The notes under the pieces are model-generated. The model worked only from the letters and a program-made list of their open reading frames with translations, did not search any database and was not told the DNA's origin. Shown here in pieces: positions 20,854 through 31,751 of a stretch of DNA of 64,000 nucleotides (positions within the stretch are counted from its first letter, which is position 1; each line of letters begins with the position of its first letter). The stretch is taken from positions 558,001 through 622,000 of the forward strand of contig NZ_CP039704.1 of assembly GCF_005144965.1 (NCBI RefSeq), written 5' to 3'. Position numbers and translations under genes: made by a program. Origin of the DNA: Hankyongella ginsenosidimutans. GTDB taxonomy: Bacteria; Pseudomonadota; Alphaproteobacteria; Sphingomonadales; Sphingomonadaceae.

Positions 20854-23800
20854 CTACTCCGCCGGTGCGGAGTGGGGCTGCGGGTGACCGGTGGTGACCA
20901 GCTTTCGCGCTCGCCGGCCGACCCACTGCTCGATATCGTCGACGATGGTGAACGCCGCCGGGATGATGAGCAGGGTAAGCACGGTCGAGGTGATGAGCCC
21001 GCCGATCACCGAGATCGCCATCGGCGCACGGAACGAGGTATCCGAGCCGAGGCCGATCGCGATCGGGATCATGCCCGCCACCATGGCGACCGTGGTCATG
21101 ACGATCGGCTGCGCCCGCTTGTGGCCGGCCTCGACGATGGCATCGTCCCGTGTCGCACCCAACCGCATTTCCTCGATGGCGAAGTCGATCAGCAGGATCG
21201 AGTTCTTGGCGACGATGCCGAACAGCATCAGCACCCCGATGAACACCGGCATGGTGATCTCGTAGCCGGTGATGAGCAGGGCGATCATCGCCCCGCCCGG
21301 CGCCAGCAACAGCGAACCCATGTTGGTGAGCGGCTGGAACACCCGGCGATACAGCAGCATGATGACGGAGAACACCATCAGCGTGCCGGTAAACAGCGCG
21401 ACCAGGAAGTTCTGGATCAACTCCGCCTGGAATTCCTCGTCGCCGCCGGTGACACGGCGCACGCCGGCCGGCAGGTTCTTCAGGGTCGGCAGCGCGTTGA
21501 TCTGGGTCCAGGCCTCGCCGCTCGGAATGCCTGAGAGGTCGGCATCCAGCACCAGACGGCGGGTCTGGTTGTAGCGGCGGATTTTGGACGGCCCCTGCCC
21601 GAACGCGATGCTGGCGACCGATTTCAGCGGCACGCTGGAGCCGGCGGTCGTCGGTACCGGCAGGTTCTCGATCGTGGTCAGGTCGTTGCGCGCCGCATTG
21701 ATCAGGCTGACCCGGATCGGCACCTGGCGGTCCGACAGCGAGAATTTCGCCAGATTCTGCGGGATGTCGCCGATCGTCGCGATACGGATCGTCTGGCCGA
21801 GCGCCGCCGTCGAGACGCCAAGGCTCGCCGCCAGATCGAAGTTCGGGCGAATGATGATTTCCGGCCGACGCAGGTCGCCGTTGATCCGCGGGTCGCGCAG
21901 ACCCTTGACGCCCTTCAGCTCCTCGATGACCTTGCGCGCCGTCGCGTCGAGCACCAAGGGTCGTCGCCGGCGAGGATCAGCGTGATGTCGCGCCCGAAGC
22001 CGCCGTTCTGGCTCTGGAAGTTGATGCGCGCATCCGGGATCGCCTCGAATTTGGGTGCCATCATCTGCTCGAAGTCCTTGGTCGACATCGTGCGTGCGCC
22101 CGGCTTCACCAGCCGGATGTACAGCGAGGCGCGCCGGGTCTCGCCATCGTCGCCGACGTCCTCGAACACGTTGATGACTTCGGGGCGGGTGCGCAGGATC
22201 GCGCTGGCCTGAGCCGAGGCACGCGCCGTATCCTCCAGCCGCGCGCCGGGCGTCAGCTCGATCTTCAGAGTCGAGGTCGAATTGTCGAGCGGCGGCAGGA
22301 AACCCTTCGGGATCATCACCATCAGGCCAATCCCGAGCACGAAGAACAGGAAGCCGCCGCCAATGGTCAGCCAGGCGTGGCTGCGCTTGTTGATCGACCA
22401 GCGCAGGATCTTGAGGTAACGTTCCATCATCGGGCCGCTGGCGTGCGCCTTCACCCCCGGGCTTGAGGAAATAAGCCGCGATCAAGGGCGTTATCAGCCG
22501 CGCGACAAGGAGCGAGACGAATACCGCCGCCGCGACGGTCAAGCCGAACTGCTTGAAATACTGCCCCGAAATGCCGCCCATGAAGCTGACCGGCAGGAAC
22601 ACGGCGATGATCGCGAAGGTGGTGGCGACCACCGCGAGCCCGATTTCGTCCGCCGCTTCAAGCGATGCCTGGTAAGCGGTCTTGCCCATGTTCATGTGCC
22701 GGACGATGTTCTCGATCTCCACGATCGCATCATCGACGAGAATGCCCGCCACCAGCGCCAGCGCCAGCAGACTGATGAAGTTCATGGTGAAGCCCATGAG
22801 GTCCATCAGCCAGAACGCCGGAATGGCCGAGAGCGGGATCGCCAGCGCCGAGATGGCGGTCGCCCGCCAGTCGCGCAGGAACAGCCACACAACGAATACC
22901 GCAAGGATCGATCCCTCGATCATGGCGCTGATCGCGTCGTGATAATTGTCCAGGGTGTAGGGAACGGAGGAGAAAACCTGATCCAGCTTGATGTTCTTGT
23001 TCTCGGCGGTGATTTTCGCCAGTTCGGCGTCGACAGCCTGCTTGACCGACACATCCGATGCGCCGCGCGCCTTGAATACACCGATCGAGGTGACCTGGCG
23101 GCCATTCAGCAGCGACTGGCTGCGCTGCTCTTCGAAGCCATCGTAGACCTGCGCGATCTCGGACAGGCGCGCAGCCTGCCCGCTGCCGAGGATGATGCGC
23201 GTCGCGCCAAGCTGATCGGCGGTCTTGGCACCGCCCAGCACGCGCACCGCCTGCTCTGAACCGGCGATTTCGGTGCGCCCACCCGGCGAGTCGAGGTTGA
23301 GCGCGCGCAACTGCCGGTTGACTTCCGCTGCGGTGATCCCAAGTGCCTGCATGCGCGAAGGATCCAGATCGATGCGGATTTCCCGCTTGACCCCACCGGA
23401 GCGCTGGACGCGCGCCACGCCGTTGATCGACAGCAGCCGCTTGATGACCGTATTGTCGACGAACCAGCTGAGCTGGGTCTGGGACATGTCGGTGGTGCCG
23501 ATCGAATAATAGACGATGGCGCCGCCTTCGACATCGATGCGGTTGATCTGCGGCTCCTGGATACCGTCCGGCAGTTCCGCGCGCACCTTGGTGACGGCGT
23601 CACGCAGATCATTGACCGCCCGGTCGATCGGCGTGCCGATCTGGAACTCGATGAAGACGCTCGACTGCCCCTCGAGGCTGACCGACTGGATTTTGCGCAC
23701 GTTGCCGACACCGGCGACCGCGCCCTCGATCACCTGCGTCACCTGGGTCTCCAGCTCGGTCGGCGATGCGCCGGGCTGGCTGATGTTGATCTCAGCGCCG

Positions 23801-23930
23801 GGGAAGGAAATGTCCGGCATGTTGGTGATCGGCAGCGTGACGAACGACACGACGCCGAGGAACATCAGCAGCACGAACAGGACGACAGGGGAACCGGGTT
23901 CTTGATCGCCCAGGAAGAAATGTTGCGCAT
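20854..23930 (-). CDS. RND efflux transporter, AcrB/HAE1 family, frameshifted
   Basis: About 1025 residues, the normal length for a proton-driven multidrug exporter. Start ATG 23928-23930 (MRNISSWAIKNPVPLS); the first transmembrane helix is interrupted by a frame shift near 23890. The porter domain has DISFPGAEINISQPGASPTE. Helix 4 carries the proton-relay pair in LVDDAIVEIENIVRH. The second half starts at MERYLKILRWSINKRSHAWL. Two shifts near 22455 and 21960 cancel each other. The C-terminal helices include IVAKNSILLIDFAIEEMR. It lies 4 bases after the membrane fusion protein gene. No outer membrane channel gene is adjacent. Confidence 0.92.
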
Positions 23931-23934
23931 GCCC

Positions 23935-25179
23935 TTAGCCTTTCTTCGCTGCAGTCGGCGTTGCGGCATTTTCCGCGCCGCTTAGAACCGGATCGATCTT
24001 CTCGCCGGCGTTCAGGAACGCGCCTGCCGTCAGCACGATCGTCTCGCCGCCGCTCAAGCCCTTGTCGACCACGACGCCATCCGAGGACGCGCGCGCGACC
24101 TCGATATCCTGACGCTTGATCTTGTTTTCCGGGCCGACGACAAAGACATAGGACTGGCCGCCATCCGCCTGCACAGCCGAGAGCGGCACGATCGGACGCT
24201 GCACGGAGTCGGCCTGGATGGCCGCCTGCGCGAATGCGCCGGGCCGCAGCAGCGGGTCCGGTGACAAGCTGATCCGGACCGCGCCAAGCCGGGTCTCAGG
24301 ATTGATGACGGCGCCAAGCTGCCAGACCTTGCCTGCGAACTCCCGGTTCGATCCGGTGATCGAAACCCGCGCCCCTGCCCGATGCGCAGGCTCGGCAAAT
24401 CCTGCTCCGCCACTTGGCCGCGCATTTCGACAGCGCCGTCCTTGGCGAGCGTGAACAGCCAGCCGCTGCCAACACCGGCGATCTGACCGACTTCGGCCTT
24501 GCGCTCCAGCACCACGCCGGCCGTCGGCGCGCGCAGGGACAAGCGCGCCTGCCGCGCCCGCATTTCGCGCAGTTGTGCCTCCATCACGTTGGCGCGCGCC
24601 GCAGTCGCCTTAGCGGTGGCGAGACGGCGATCGATCTCCGCCTGGGACAGGGCGCCGCGATCCTTGAGCGAAACCGCGCGATCGGCATCCCCTTGGCGAT
24701 CGAGGCGTTCGCCCGCGCTTCGTCCAGGCTGGCGTTCATCTGGGCAATCTGCTGGGCAATAACGTCGACACTGATTTGCGCCAACACCTGGCCAGCCTGC
24801 ACACGGTCGCCGACATCGGCATAAACTGCCGTAATCCGTCCGCCCTCACCCTCTACCCCGATCGGCAGCGTGTTGCGCGCCTCGATGGTCCCGGTGATCT
24901 GGATGTCGGTTGTGACGCTCGACTGGCCAACCCGGGCGACGGAGACCCGCGGCAACGGCTGCTCGTGCTTCTGCGCGGACGCCACCGGATCGGCCGCAGG
25001 CTTCTCGTCCTTGCCTGACAGCATCACGCCCGCGCCGACCGCAAGAATGGCGGCCAGACCGCCGGCGATCAACAGATTACGGCGCTTGCCGCCACCTTTG
25101 ACGACAGATACGCTTCCTCCTGCGGCAAGGCTTCCGCTGGACGCAGATGCGGACGATTCTGTGACGCGCTGTGCAGCAT
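23935..25179 (-). CDS. RND periplasmic adaptor (membrane fusion protein), frameshifted
   Basis: Links the RND pump to an outer membrane channel. About 410 residues: an N-terminal membrane anchor (NLLIAGGLAAILAVGAGVML), then a biotinyl-lipoyl-like segment (TGTIEARNTLPIGVEGEGG, GDRVQAGQVLAQI), an alpha-hairpin and beta domains (GVVLERKAEVGQIAGVG; GAFAQAAIQADSVQRPIVPL). It ends AATPTAAKKG. Breaks lie near 24690 and 24380. The start is uncertain: ATG 25177-25179, preceded by AGAGGGACC, is one base out of frame with the main sequence; a longer in-frame N-terminus without a good start is the alternative. Confidence 0.83.
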
Positions 25180-25392
25180 GGCCCTGTGGTCCCTCTGATT
25201 GAGCCTGTGTGTTATTACAATACGACACTAACGCACGCCCGATATCGCGACAAGACCACGTTGCGTCCCCTGAGCGCCCGCTTAGCCTGTTCTGCGAACG
25301 GTTCAACGCAGCCGCGACCAAGCGCCCAGCACATAAGGTCGCCGGTTTCACCATAAAACGGATTTAGATTTTGTTAGCGCCTTTCCGGCTGA

Positions 25393-25424
25393 GCTTGAGG
25401 CACTTGTGTTTAAGTGCCTCAAGC
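25393..25424. repeat. 13-bp perfect hairpin
   Basis: GCTTGAGGCACTT and AAGTGCCTCAAGC flank a 6-base loop in the 330-base gap between the RND operon promoter region and the 3' end of msrQ. It has no T tract. The rest of the gap (25180-25392) shows nothing recognisable beyond a likely promoter for the RND operon. Confidence 0.5.
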
Positions 25425-25456
25425 GAAAGCGATAAGAAAGGCTCCCACTCTTTGTG

Positions 25457-25513
25457 TAGACCCTTCTTGATTGCCTCACCAAAAGTGATTCAATCAAAAC
25501 GGGAAGGATCTAG
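25457..25513. repeat. Family E palindromic repeat at the 3' end of msrQ
   Basis: TAGACCCTTCTTGATTG ... CAATCAAAACGGGAAGGATCTAG folds on itself around CCTCACCAAAAGTGAT. A close copy is at 48085-48152. The terminal CTA (25510-25512) is the complement of the msrQ stop codon, so the repeat begins exactly at the end of the gene. Confidence 0.75.
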
Positions 25514-26160
25514 CGCGTTGCCGGACGGGCATCGCGCATGGCGCGCGGCTTCAGCGCCGGCAGCCGGCGACGGGCAGCGCCGTAGAGGCGCAAAGCCGCC
25601 AAAAGCACCACAATGGATATGGAGACCGCAGCCTCCGTCGACAGCACCTTGCCGACGAGCGCCTCGTGCGTCACCGCCAGCGCGGCCGCCGGGTAGACCC
25701 CCAATGCAGAATGCGCCACTGTTTCTTGAGGCGGATCATCCAGCCGCGCGTCGACGTGACGGCCAGCGGCACCAGGATAAGCCAGGCGCTGATCCCGAGG
25801 GTCAGATACCAGCGCTTGATAAGTTCGCGCAGGATCGCCGGCAGCGCCCACCCCTGATCGAGCCCGACATAAAGCAGAAGATGCGCCGTCGCGTAGCCAA
25901 AGGCCGCAAGCCCGAACAGCCGCCTGTGTCCGCGCAGCCACGCCAAGGGTTTCAGGGGCGAGCGGCGACAGCGCCAGCGTAAAGATGAGGATGCGCATGG
26001 CCCACAGGCCGGACCAGTGGATGGTGGCCTCGACCGGATTGGCGCCCAGCCAGCTCGACCAGCCACTGCCCAGAAGCACCTGCCACTGCCAGCCGGCCCA
26101 CAGCGCCGGCAGCGCCAGCAGCACGCCGAGGCCCAAGCCGCGCCAGGCACGATGCGACAT
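25510..26160 (-). CDS. msrQ: MsrQ heme-binding membrane subunit, frameshifted
   Basis: Inner membrane b-type heme protein that passes electrons to MsrP for repair of oxidised methionine in periplasmic proteins. About 216 residues. The ferric-reductase-like helices include IHWSGLWAMRILIFTLALSP, GHRRLFGLAAFGYATAHLLL and LKKQWRILHW; His residues in these helices are the expected heme ligands. Two shifts near 25950 and 25700 cancel each other. Its ATG shares a base with the msrP stop (TGATG), so the pair is one operon. Confidence 0.88.
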   Translation of the reverse strand: MSHRAWRGLGLGVLLALPALWAGWQWQVLLGSGWSSWLGANPVEATIHWSGLWAMRILIFTLALSPLAPETLGVAARTQAAVRACGLWLRDGASSALCRARSGVGAAGDPARTYQALVSDPRDQRLAYPGAAGRHVDARLDDPPQETVAHSALGVYPAAALAVTHEALVGKVLSTEAAVSISIVVLLAALRLYGAARRRLPALKPRAMRDARPATR

Positions 26161-27123
26161 CAGTAGAACTTTCGCAGGTCCATGCCGCTGTACAGCTGCG
26201 CCACCTGCGCGGCGTAGCCGTTGAACGGCAGGGTATCGCGGCGCTGGAAATCACCGATGCGCCGTTCGGACGCCTGGCTCCAGCGCGGATGGTCGACCGC
26301 CGGGTTGACGTTGGCGAAGAAGCCATATTCGTCCGGCTGCAGCCGGTTCCACGTTGTCTGGGGCGGCGTCTCCACCAGGTCGATGCCGACGATCGACTTG
26401 ATGCTTTTGAAGCCGTATTTCCAGGGCACCACCAGCCGGATCGGCGCGCCGTTCTGGTTCGGCAGCACCTTGCCGTAGAGCCCGACCGCCATGAGCGTCA
26501 GCGGATGCATGGCTTCATCCAGCCGCAAGCCTTCCTGGTACGGCCAGGGAAGCCGGGTATCCGCTGCTCCGGCATTTGCTTGGGATCATGGAGCGTCCGG
26601 AACGCCACATATTTCGCACTGCCCAGCGGCTCGACACTGCGCAGGATTTCCGCAAGCGGGAACCCCACCCAGGGGATCACCATCGACCAGGCCTCGACGC
26701 AGCGCAGCCGGTAGACACGCTCGGTCAAGCTGGCGTTCAGGAGTTTCTGGACATCGAAGGTCTTCGGCTTGGCGACCTTGCCGCCGACCTTGATGGTCCA
26801 TGGTGCAGTGCGCAGACCCCGGCGTTTTGCGCCGGATCCGATTTGCCGAAGCCGAATTCGTAGAAGTTGTTGTAGCTGGAAACGGCCTCCAGCGGGGTGA
26901 GCGTTTCCTTCGGCGGGTTGGCGTCCTTGGCGAACTTCAGCGGTGCGCGCTCGACCTTCTTGCCTGCGGAGCCCGCAAGCGCCTGACCGACGAAGCTGGT
27001 GCCGATCAGGCCGACTGCGGCCAGCCCTGCACGCTCCAGCCACTCGCGCCGGCTGGCGTAGAGCGCTTCAGGTGTCGCCTCACGCTCCGGCAGATTGCCA
27101 TGGTCGTTCTTGTGATAGTGCAC
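26160..27123 (-). CDS. msrP: MsrP periplasmic methionine sulfoxide reductase, frameshifted
   Basis: Molybdopterin-containing catalytic subunit that reduces methionine sulfoxide in exported proteins. About 320 residues. The start is GTG 27121-27123 ([13 protein letters not shown]) with GGAGGG upstream; a GTG 18 bases earlier is less likely. A Tat-type signal follows ([18 protein letters not shown]). The Mo-binding Cys is in [14 protein letters not shown]. The C-terminal half has [18 protein letters not shown] and ends MDLRKFY. Breaks lie near 26800 and 26530. Confidence 0.9.
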
Positions 27124-27183
27124 GCTTTTCCCTCCAGTCACGGCTCGACGCTCGGTGGTTCGCCGACGCCGTTAGAGAAGTTA

Positions 27184-28446
<1,263 letters not shown>

Positions 28447-28465
28447 CTAAGCTGCGTTCCGCCAC

Positions 28466-28601
28466 AAGACAAGCGGAGGGGTAGTGGGTCATCTTGAATA
28501 AACCGCTCGTGGTGAGCTTGGACAGAACCACGAGCCGCTCACCCTTCGTCCAGCTCAGGGTGAGCGGCAAAACTTCAAAATGACCCAAGACAAGCGGAGG
28601 G
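28466..28601. repeat. Family A element with 15-bp flanking direct repeats
   Basis: The element (28482-28587) has outer inverted ends TAGTGGGTCATCTTGAA and TTCAAAATGACCCA around a core hairpin of CCGCTCGTGGTGAGC and CTCAGGGTGAGCGG. It is flanked by AAGACAAGCGGAGGG on both sides (28466-28480 and 28587-28601), as expected for a target duplication. It lies between the aminotransferase and the deacetylase genes; nothing else is seen in this gap. Confidence 0.8.
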
Positions 28602-28710
28602 CGCAACAACGCTTGCAAGCGCATCAAGCCGTGGCTACCCCTTGATGTACCGCTTGGTGCTTTGCTTCAAGTCCGGTCCAGGCTTGCGGGACCGCCGCCG
28701 ACGGTCCGCA

Positions 28711-29754
28711 ATGTCCACCTCAGCCACGCCAGGGAACCCTACGCCGAAGATGCTCGCCCCCAAACTCTCCGATTACATCGATTTCGGGCCTGGCTTCGGC
28801 CCGCGGGTTCTGGTGTTCGTCGATACCGAGGAAGATTTCGATTGGTCGCAGCCGATGAGCCGCGCCAACACGTCCGTTGCGTCGGTGCTGCATCTGGAGC
28901 GCGCGCAAAGCCTGTTCCGGCGTTACGGCATCAGACCCTGCTACCTCGTCGACTACCCAATCGCCACTGCACCGACCAGCATCGGCGTGCTGCGGCCGTG
29001 GCTGGAGCGCGGCGAATGCACCATCGGCTTCAGCTGCACCCCTGGGTCAACCCGCCCTATTCTGAAGAAGTGAACATCTACAACTCCTACCCCGGCAATC
29101 TGGCCCGGAGATCGAACATGCCAAACTGGCCAATCTGACCGCCGCGATCGCCGAGAATTTTGACGTGGAGCCGAGCGTCTATCGCGCCGGGCGCTACGGC
29201 ATCGGGCCGAATACAGCGCGCATCCTGCGCGAACTCGGCTACCGGATCGACACCTCGGTCCGGCCGCATTTCAACTACAGCAAGGACGGCGGCGCGAACT
29301 TCACCGGCATCGCCGCCCAGCCCTACTGGGCGACGCCGCAGCGCGACCTGCTGGAAATCCCGTTGTCCGTCACCTTCACCGGCACACTGGCCGGCATCGG
29401 ACCAAAGCTATATCCGCTGGCCGCTGCCGCCGAGCCCACGCCGGGCCCCTGGCACACTTGCGGCTGCTCAACCGGGTGACCCTGACTCCGGAGGGCGTCT
29501 CGCTCGAGGAGGCGCTGGCGGCGATCCGGATCATGGCCCAGCGGCAGGAAGCGCTCTATTGCCTGTCGTTCCACTCGCCGTCGGTGGAGCCGGGGCACAC
29601 GCCCTATGTGCGCAACGAGACGGATCTCGAACGCTTCTACACCTGGCTCACCACGGTGCTGGACCTGCTGGTCGGGCAGATGCATGCGCGCCCGGCCGAT
29701 CCGCAGGACATTTTCGAGGCAGCGCGCGGCGGCCGGCTGCAAACGGCGGCTTAG
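28711..29754 (+). CDS. Polysaccharide deacetylase family protein (WalW-like), frameshifted
   Basis: About 345 residues. The metal-binding Asp motif is FVDTEEDFDW. His residues of the second motif lie at the break near 29040 (LHPWVNPP in the next frame), and SVYRAGRYGIGPNTARIL follows a second break near 29105. The C-terminus, after a third break near 29460, has CLSFHSPSVEPGHTPYVRNE. This subgroup (WalW-type) is linked to cell-surface polysaccharide or LPS work; the exact substrate is unknown. The start may be ATG 28711 or 28750 (MLAPKLSDYIDFG). The TAG stop (29752-29754) is the first codon of a family C element. Confidence 0.78.
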
Positions 29755-29943
29755 CAGGTTGCTGAAAAGTAACTTCAGCGCTCTCAAACAAGCCCCGTCA
29801 CCCCGGCGAAGGCCGGGGCCCATGGCCAACACCTTATATTCGTTGTATATATATGCTCCCATGGATTCCGGCTGGAGTTTATCCCCGTCAGGGGCCGGAA
29901 TGACGAAATGGGCTGTATTGTTCCGCTTTTCAGCAGCCTGCTA
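29752..29943. mobile_element. Family C MITE-like element, copy 1
   Basis: 192 bases with near-perfect terminal inverted repeats (TAGCAGGTTGCTGAAAAG and CTTTTCAGCAGCCTGCTA). Inside is a second inverted pair, CGTCACCCCGGCGAAGGCCGG and CCGGAATGACG, around an AT-rich middle. Copy 2 at 62062-62257 has the same ends and the same TTTATCCCCGT segment. No coding capacity. The left end supplies the stop codon of the deacetylase gene. Confidence 0.75.
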
Positions 29944-29947
29944 GACA

Positions 29948-30087
29948 GTGATGACATTAGGTTGAACCATGCGTCATTGCGAGGAGGCCGTTAGGCCGAC
30001 GCGGCAATCCATGAAAACACGGTGTTCCTGGATTGCTTCGGCTTTCCGCCTCGCAATGACGACTCTATCTAAAGTCATCACGCTATA
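29948..30087. repeat. Family B palindromic repeat
   Basis: Outer arms GTGATGAC ... GTCATCAC and inner arms CGTCATTGCGAGG ... CCTCGCAATGACG enclose CGGCAATCCATG and TGGATTGCTTCGGC segments. Related copies or fragments occur at 31845-31935, 45590-45890, 53728-53857 and 56830-56922. It stands directly before the promoter at 30100. Confidence 0.8.
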
Positions 30088-30099
30088 AAGCATATTCCC

Positions 30100-30128
30100 T
30101 TGACATTTATAACCATATGGGTTATATG
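30100..30128 (+). promoter_or_regulatory. Strong sigma-70 type promoter
   Basis: TTGACA (30100-30105), a 17-base AT-rich spacer, then TATATG (30123-30128). This is close to consensus and stands out in GC-rich DNA. The expected start of transcription is near 30135. No reading frame of note follows, so it should drive a noncoding RNA. Confidence 0.7.
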
Positions 30129-30134
30129 ACGGAG

Positions 30135-30502
30135 CGTCCCTGCAGCCCCTGATCACGGCACCCAGGGGCGGCAGCCCGGTGCCCTCCCGCACCGGGGCGA
30201 CCGGCGCGAAGCCATCCGGTGATCCAGCCGAAGCTTCGCATAGACCGCTCGCGGCCAACTGGGGCACGTGTCCCGTGCAAAGTCCGTGCAGGCGGTCCCC
30301 GCCTGGAGTCACACCCGAAGCGGACGGGAAGGCCGGAGCATCAGACAAGTCTGGACGCGACTTGACCTGACCAACCCTACAAGTCGTCCAGCCCCGGATG
30401 CCCGTGACAGATAAGCGCCGGTCGTTCCCCTGCCCAAGAGCCTGATCGGCTGAGGCGGAAAGCATGCCTGCTTTCCGCCGATGGCGTGAATCAGGCTCTT
30501 TT
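30135..30502 (+). ncRNA. Structured noncoding RNA candidate, about 370 nt
   Basis: GC-rich, without a plausible reading frame, between a strong promoter and a terminator-like hairpin. Visible stems: CTGCAGCCCCTG (30140-30151) with CAGGGGCGGCAG (30163-30174); CCCGGTGC (30175) with GCACCGGG (30189); CAGGCGG with CCGCCTG near 30290-30304; CTGGACGCGACTTG (30351-30364) with CAAGTCGTCCAG (30380-30391). GTGCAAAGTCCGTG, GCGGTCCCCGCC, GGGAAGGCC and CAAGTCTGGA occur in the order of the cobalamin riboswitch core, but the usual B12 box and GCCACTG are not intact and no B12 gene follows. It lacks the hallmarks of tmRNA, RNase P RNA and SRP RNA. Identity unknown. Confidence 0.5.
30436..30502 (+). terminator. 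Terminator-like long hairpin (family D repeat)
   Basis: AAGAGCCTGAT (30436-30446) pairs with ATCAGGCTCTT (30490-30500), with an inner stem GGCGGAAAGC/GCTTTCCGCC, and TTTT follows. It would end the RNA started near 30135. The arms are those of the family D repeats seen at 38231-38424 and 56933-56991. Confidence 0.65.
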
Positions 30503-30804
30503 CAACGAATCTGGGTCTAAGGCAACAAGGCCGGACGTGCGCCTGCTGCACACCGCCTCTCCCTCCCGCACGCGGGAGGGGTGGCCGCAGGCCGGGGTGG
30601 GTGCCTTGCGACCTGGCCTACCCCGGCGCTTCGCACCACCCCTTGCAAATGAATTGTGTGTATTCAATAAATTGGCACCGGAGTGGGTGCGGGGCAGTCG
30701 GAATTACAGTGCTGCATTCAGTACATTGAGTAACTGGCACCGTAATCCCTTGCGCTATGCTCGGTATAAGGCAAGTGATCGATGAAGTTTCTGTGCGCTT
30801 TGCT
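30503..30804. other. Non-coding gap with a partial repeat
   Basis: No gene seen. 30560-30605 carries a CTCCCTCCCGCACGCGGGAGGGG hairpin like those at 5310 and 49510. From about 30640 the base composition falls towards that of the adjacent Abi gene, suggesting that the foreign segment starts here. Confidence 0.5.
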
Positions 30805-31558
30805 CTACATCAAGTATGTCATTAGCGAGTAATTTTGAAAGAGGCGTATCCTGATTCGGGTTTTTGTTTCCAATCGCTCTATAATATATCTTAATGAACT
30901 GATAGTATCGTTAAATCTTTTATGCAAAACGGGCTCATGATGTGCCAGGCGATTTCGAGCTTGATAGATATTTTCCAAATTACTAGCAATATCAGCACGT
31001 TTGATACGTTTATCTGGAAACGTCCGTTTTAGTGTTGGTCGCCATAGTGTCTGCTCATATTCAGGCCCATAAAGTCGTTTCCAAAAGTACAAAGTAAGCT
31101 CTGCCACGACCTTGCCAGTTGACACTGGTATGCGCTTGCGTCGGTCCTTGGCGCGTTTGGCGTGTGTGGTGTTTGCGGGGCGACCATAAGGATATGCCAG
31201 CGCGTCTAAAGCTCCCTTTCCGCTTGGCTCAATTTTGAGTAGGCAGCCCTTTGGGCGCTGTCTTGTGCCAACATGGCTTTGTCCCTTTCCGGCTTTTTCC
31301 ATTCGAATGGAATCGGGGTTGCAGCAGCCATGTATCGACCGCGAAATGATGGTTGAGATTTTCGCATACCGAGTTTCGGAGAGAAATTTCCACAGTTGCG
31401 ACAATGCTCATTAGCTTCGCACCGAGGGCGAGGGTTGCCTGGTGCATCTCGATCGCAGTTTGCTCGGAGGCTGTCAGTTCGGTTAGGGCTTTCAAGCGTT
31501 CAGCCGAGAGGAGCTTGACGAGATCAGCGACTTCCTCATTCGTGAATTGTATTGACAT
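30805..31558 (-). CDS. Abi-like HEPN-domain protein, frameshifted, low GC
   Basis: About 250 residues. Start ATG 31556-31558 (MSIQFTNEEVADLVKLLSAE) with AGGG upstream; an in-frame ATG lies 6 bases earlier. The middle has VVAELTLYFWKRLYG and TLWRPTLKRTFP, typical of Abi-family proteins. The HEPN active-site motif R(x4-6)H is in ARNRLAHHEPVLHKRF. HEPN proteins of this kind cut RNA and act in abortive infection or as toxins. One frame break near 31260-31320. The gene is clearly AT-richer than its surroundings and uses different codons, so it was probably acquired. It follows a folded leader RNA (31561-31645). Membership in the AbiF (Abi_2) family itself is not certain. Confidence 0.7.
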
Positions 31559-31560
31559 AC

Positions 31561-31645
31561 GCATCCCTGTTGGCTATAGTCTTAGCCGAAAAGTCGAGAC
31601 TAGATTGGCTGTAGCCTTCGGGCAAACGAATCCTCGACTTCCCAA
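31561..31645 (-). ncRNA. Folded leader RNA upstream of the Abi/HEPN gene (abiF-motif-like candidate)
   Basis: On the minus strand a TATAAC box (about 31654-31659) is followed by GGGAAGTCGAGG. AAGTCGAG pairs with CTCGACTT (plus-strand 31633-31640 and 31591-31598). Inside the loop is GGCTACAGCC. A second hairpin (GGCTA 31572-31576 with TAGCC 31583-31587) has a loop AGTCT that can pair with AGACT at 31597-31601, and CCGAA (31586) can pair with TTCGG (31617), so pseudoknots are possible. The RNA ends at the start codon region. Structured RNAs upstream of abiF-type genes are known (abiF motif); identity here is inference. Confidence 0.5.
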
Positions 31646-31751
31646 ATGCAGTTATAAAATTGAGAGGGCATCCTTAGTGGTGTCCTTTCTCGTTTAGGAT
31701 TACCGTGCCAGTTTCCTGAATGCACTTGATTGCCAGAGGAATTCCTACGTC

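Noticed and set aside
30135..30502. tmRNA, RNase P RNA or SRP RNA
   Set aside because: No tRNA-like ends or tag reading frame, no GAGGAAAGTCC...ACAGAA pair or GGTGCGGTAAGAGC region, and far too long for a small SRP RNA.
31353..31697. Plus-strand 114-codon frame over the Abi gene start
   Set aside because: Opposite strand of a recognisable Abi/HEPN gene, with no upstream ribosome site.
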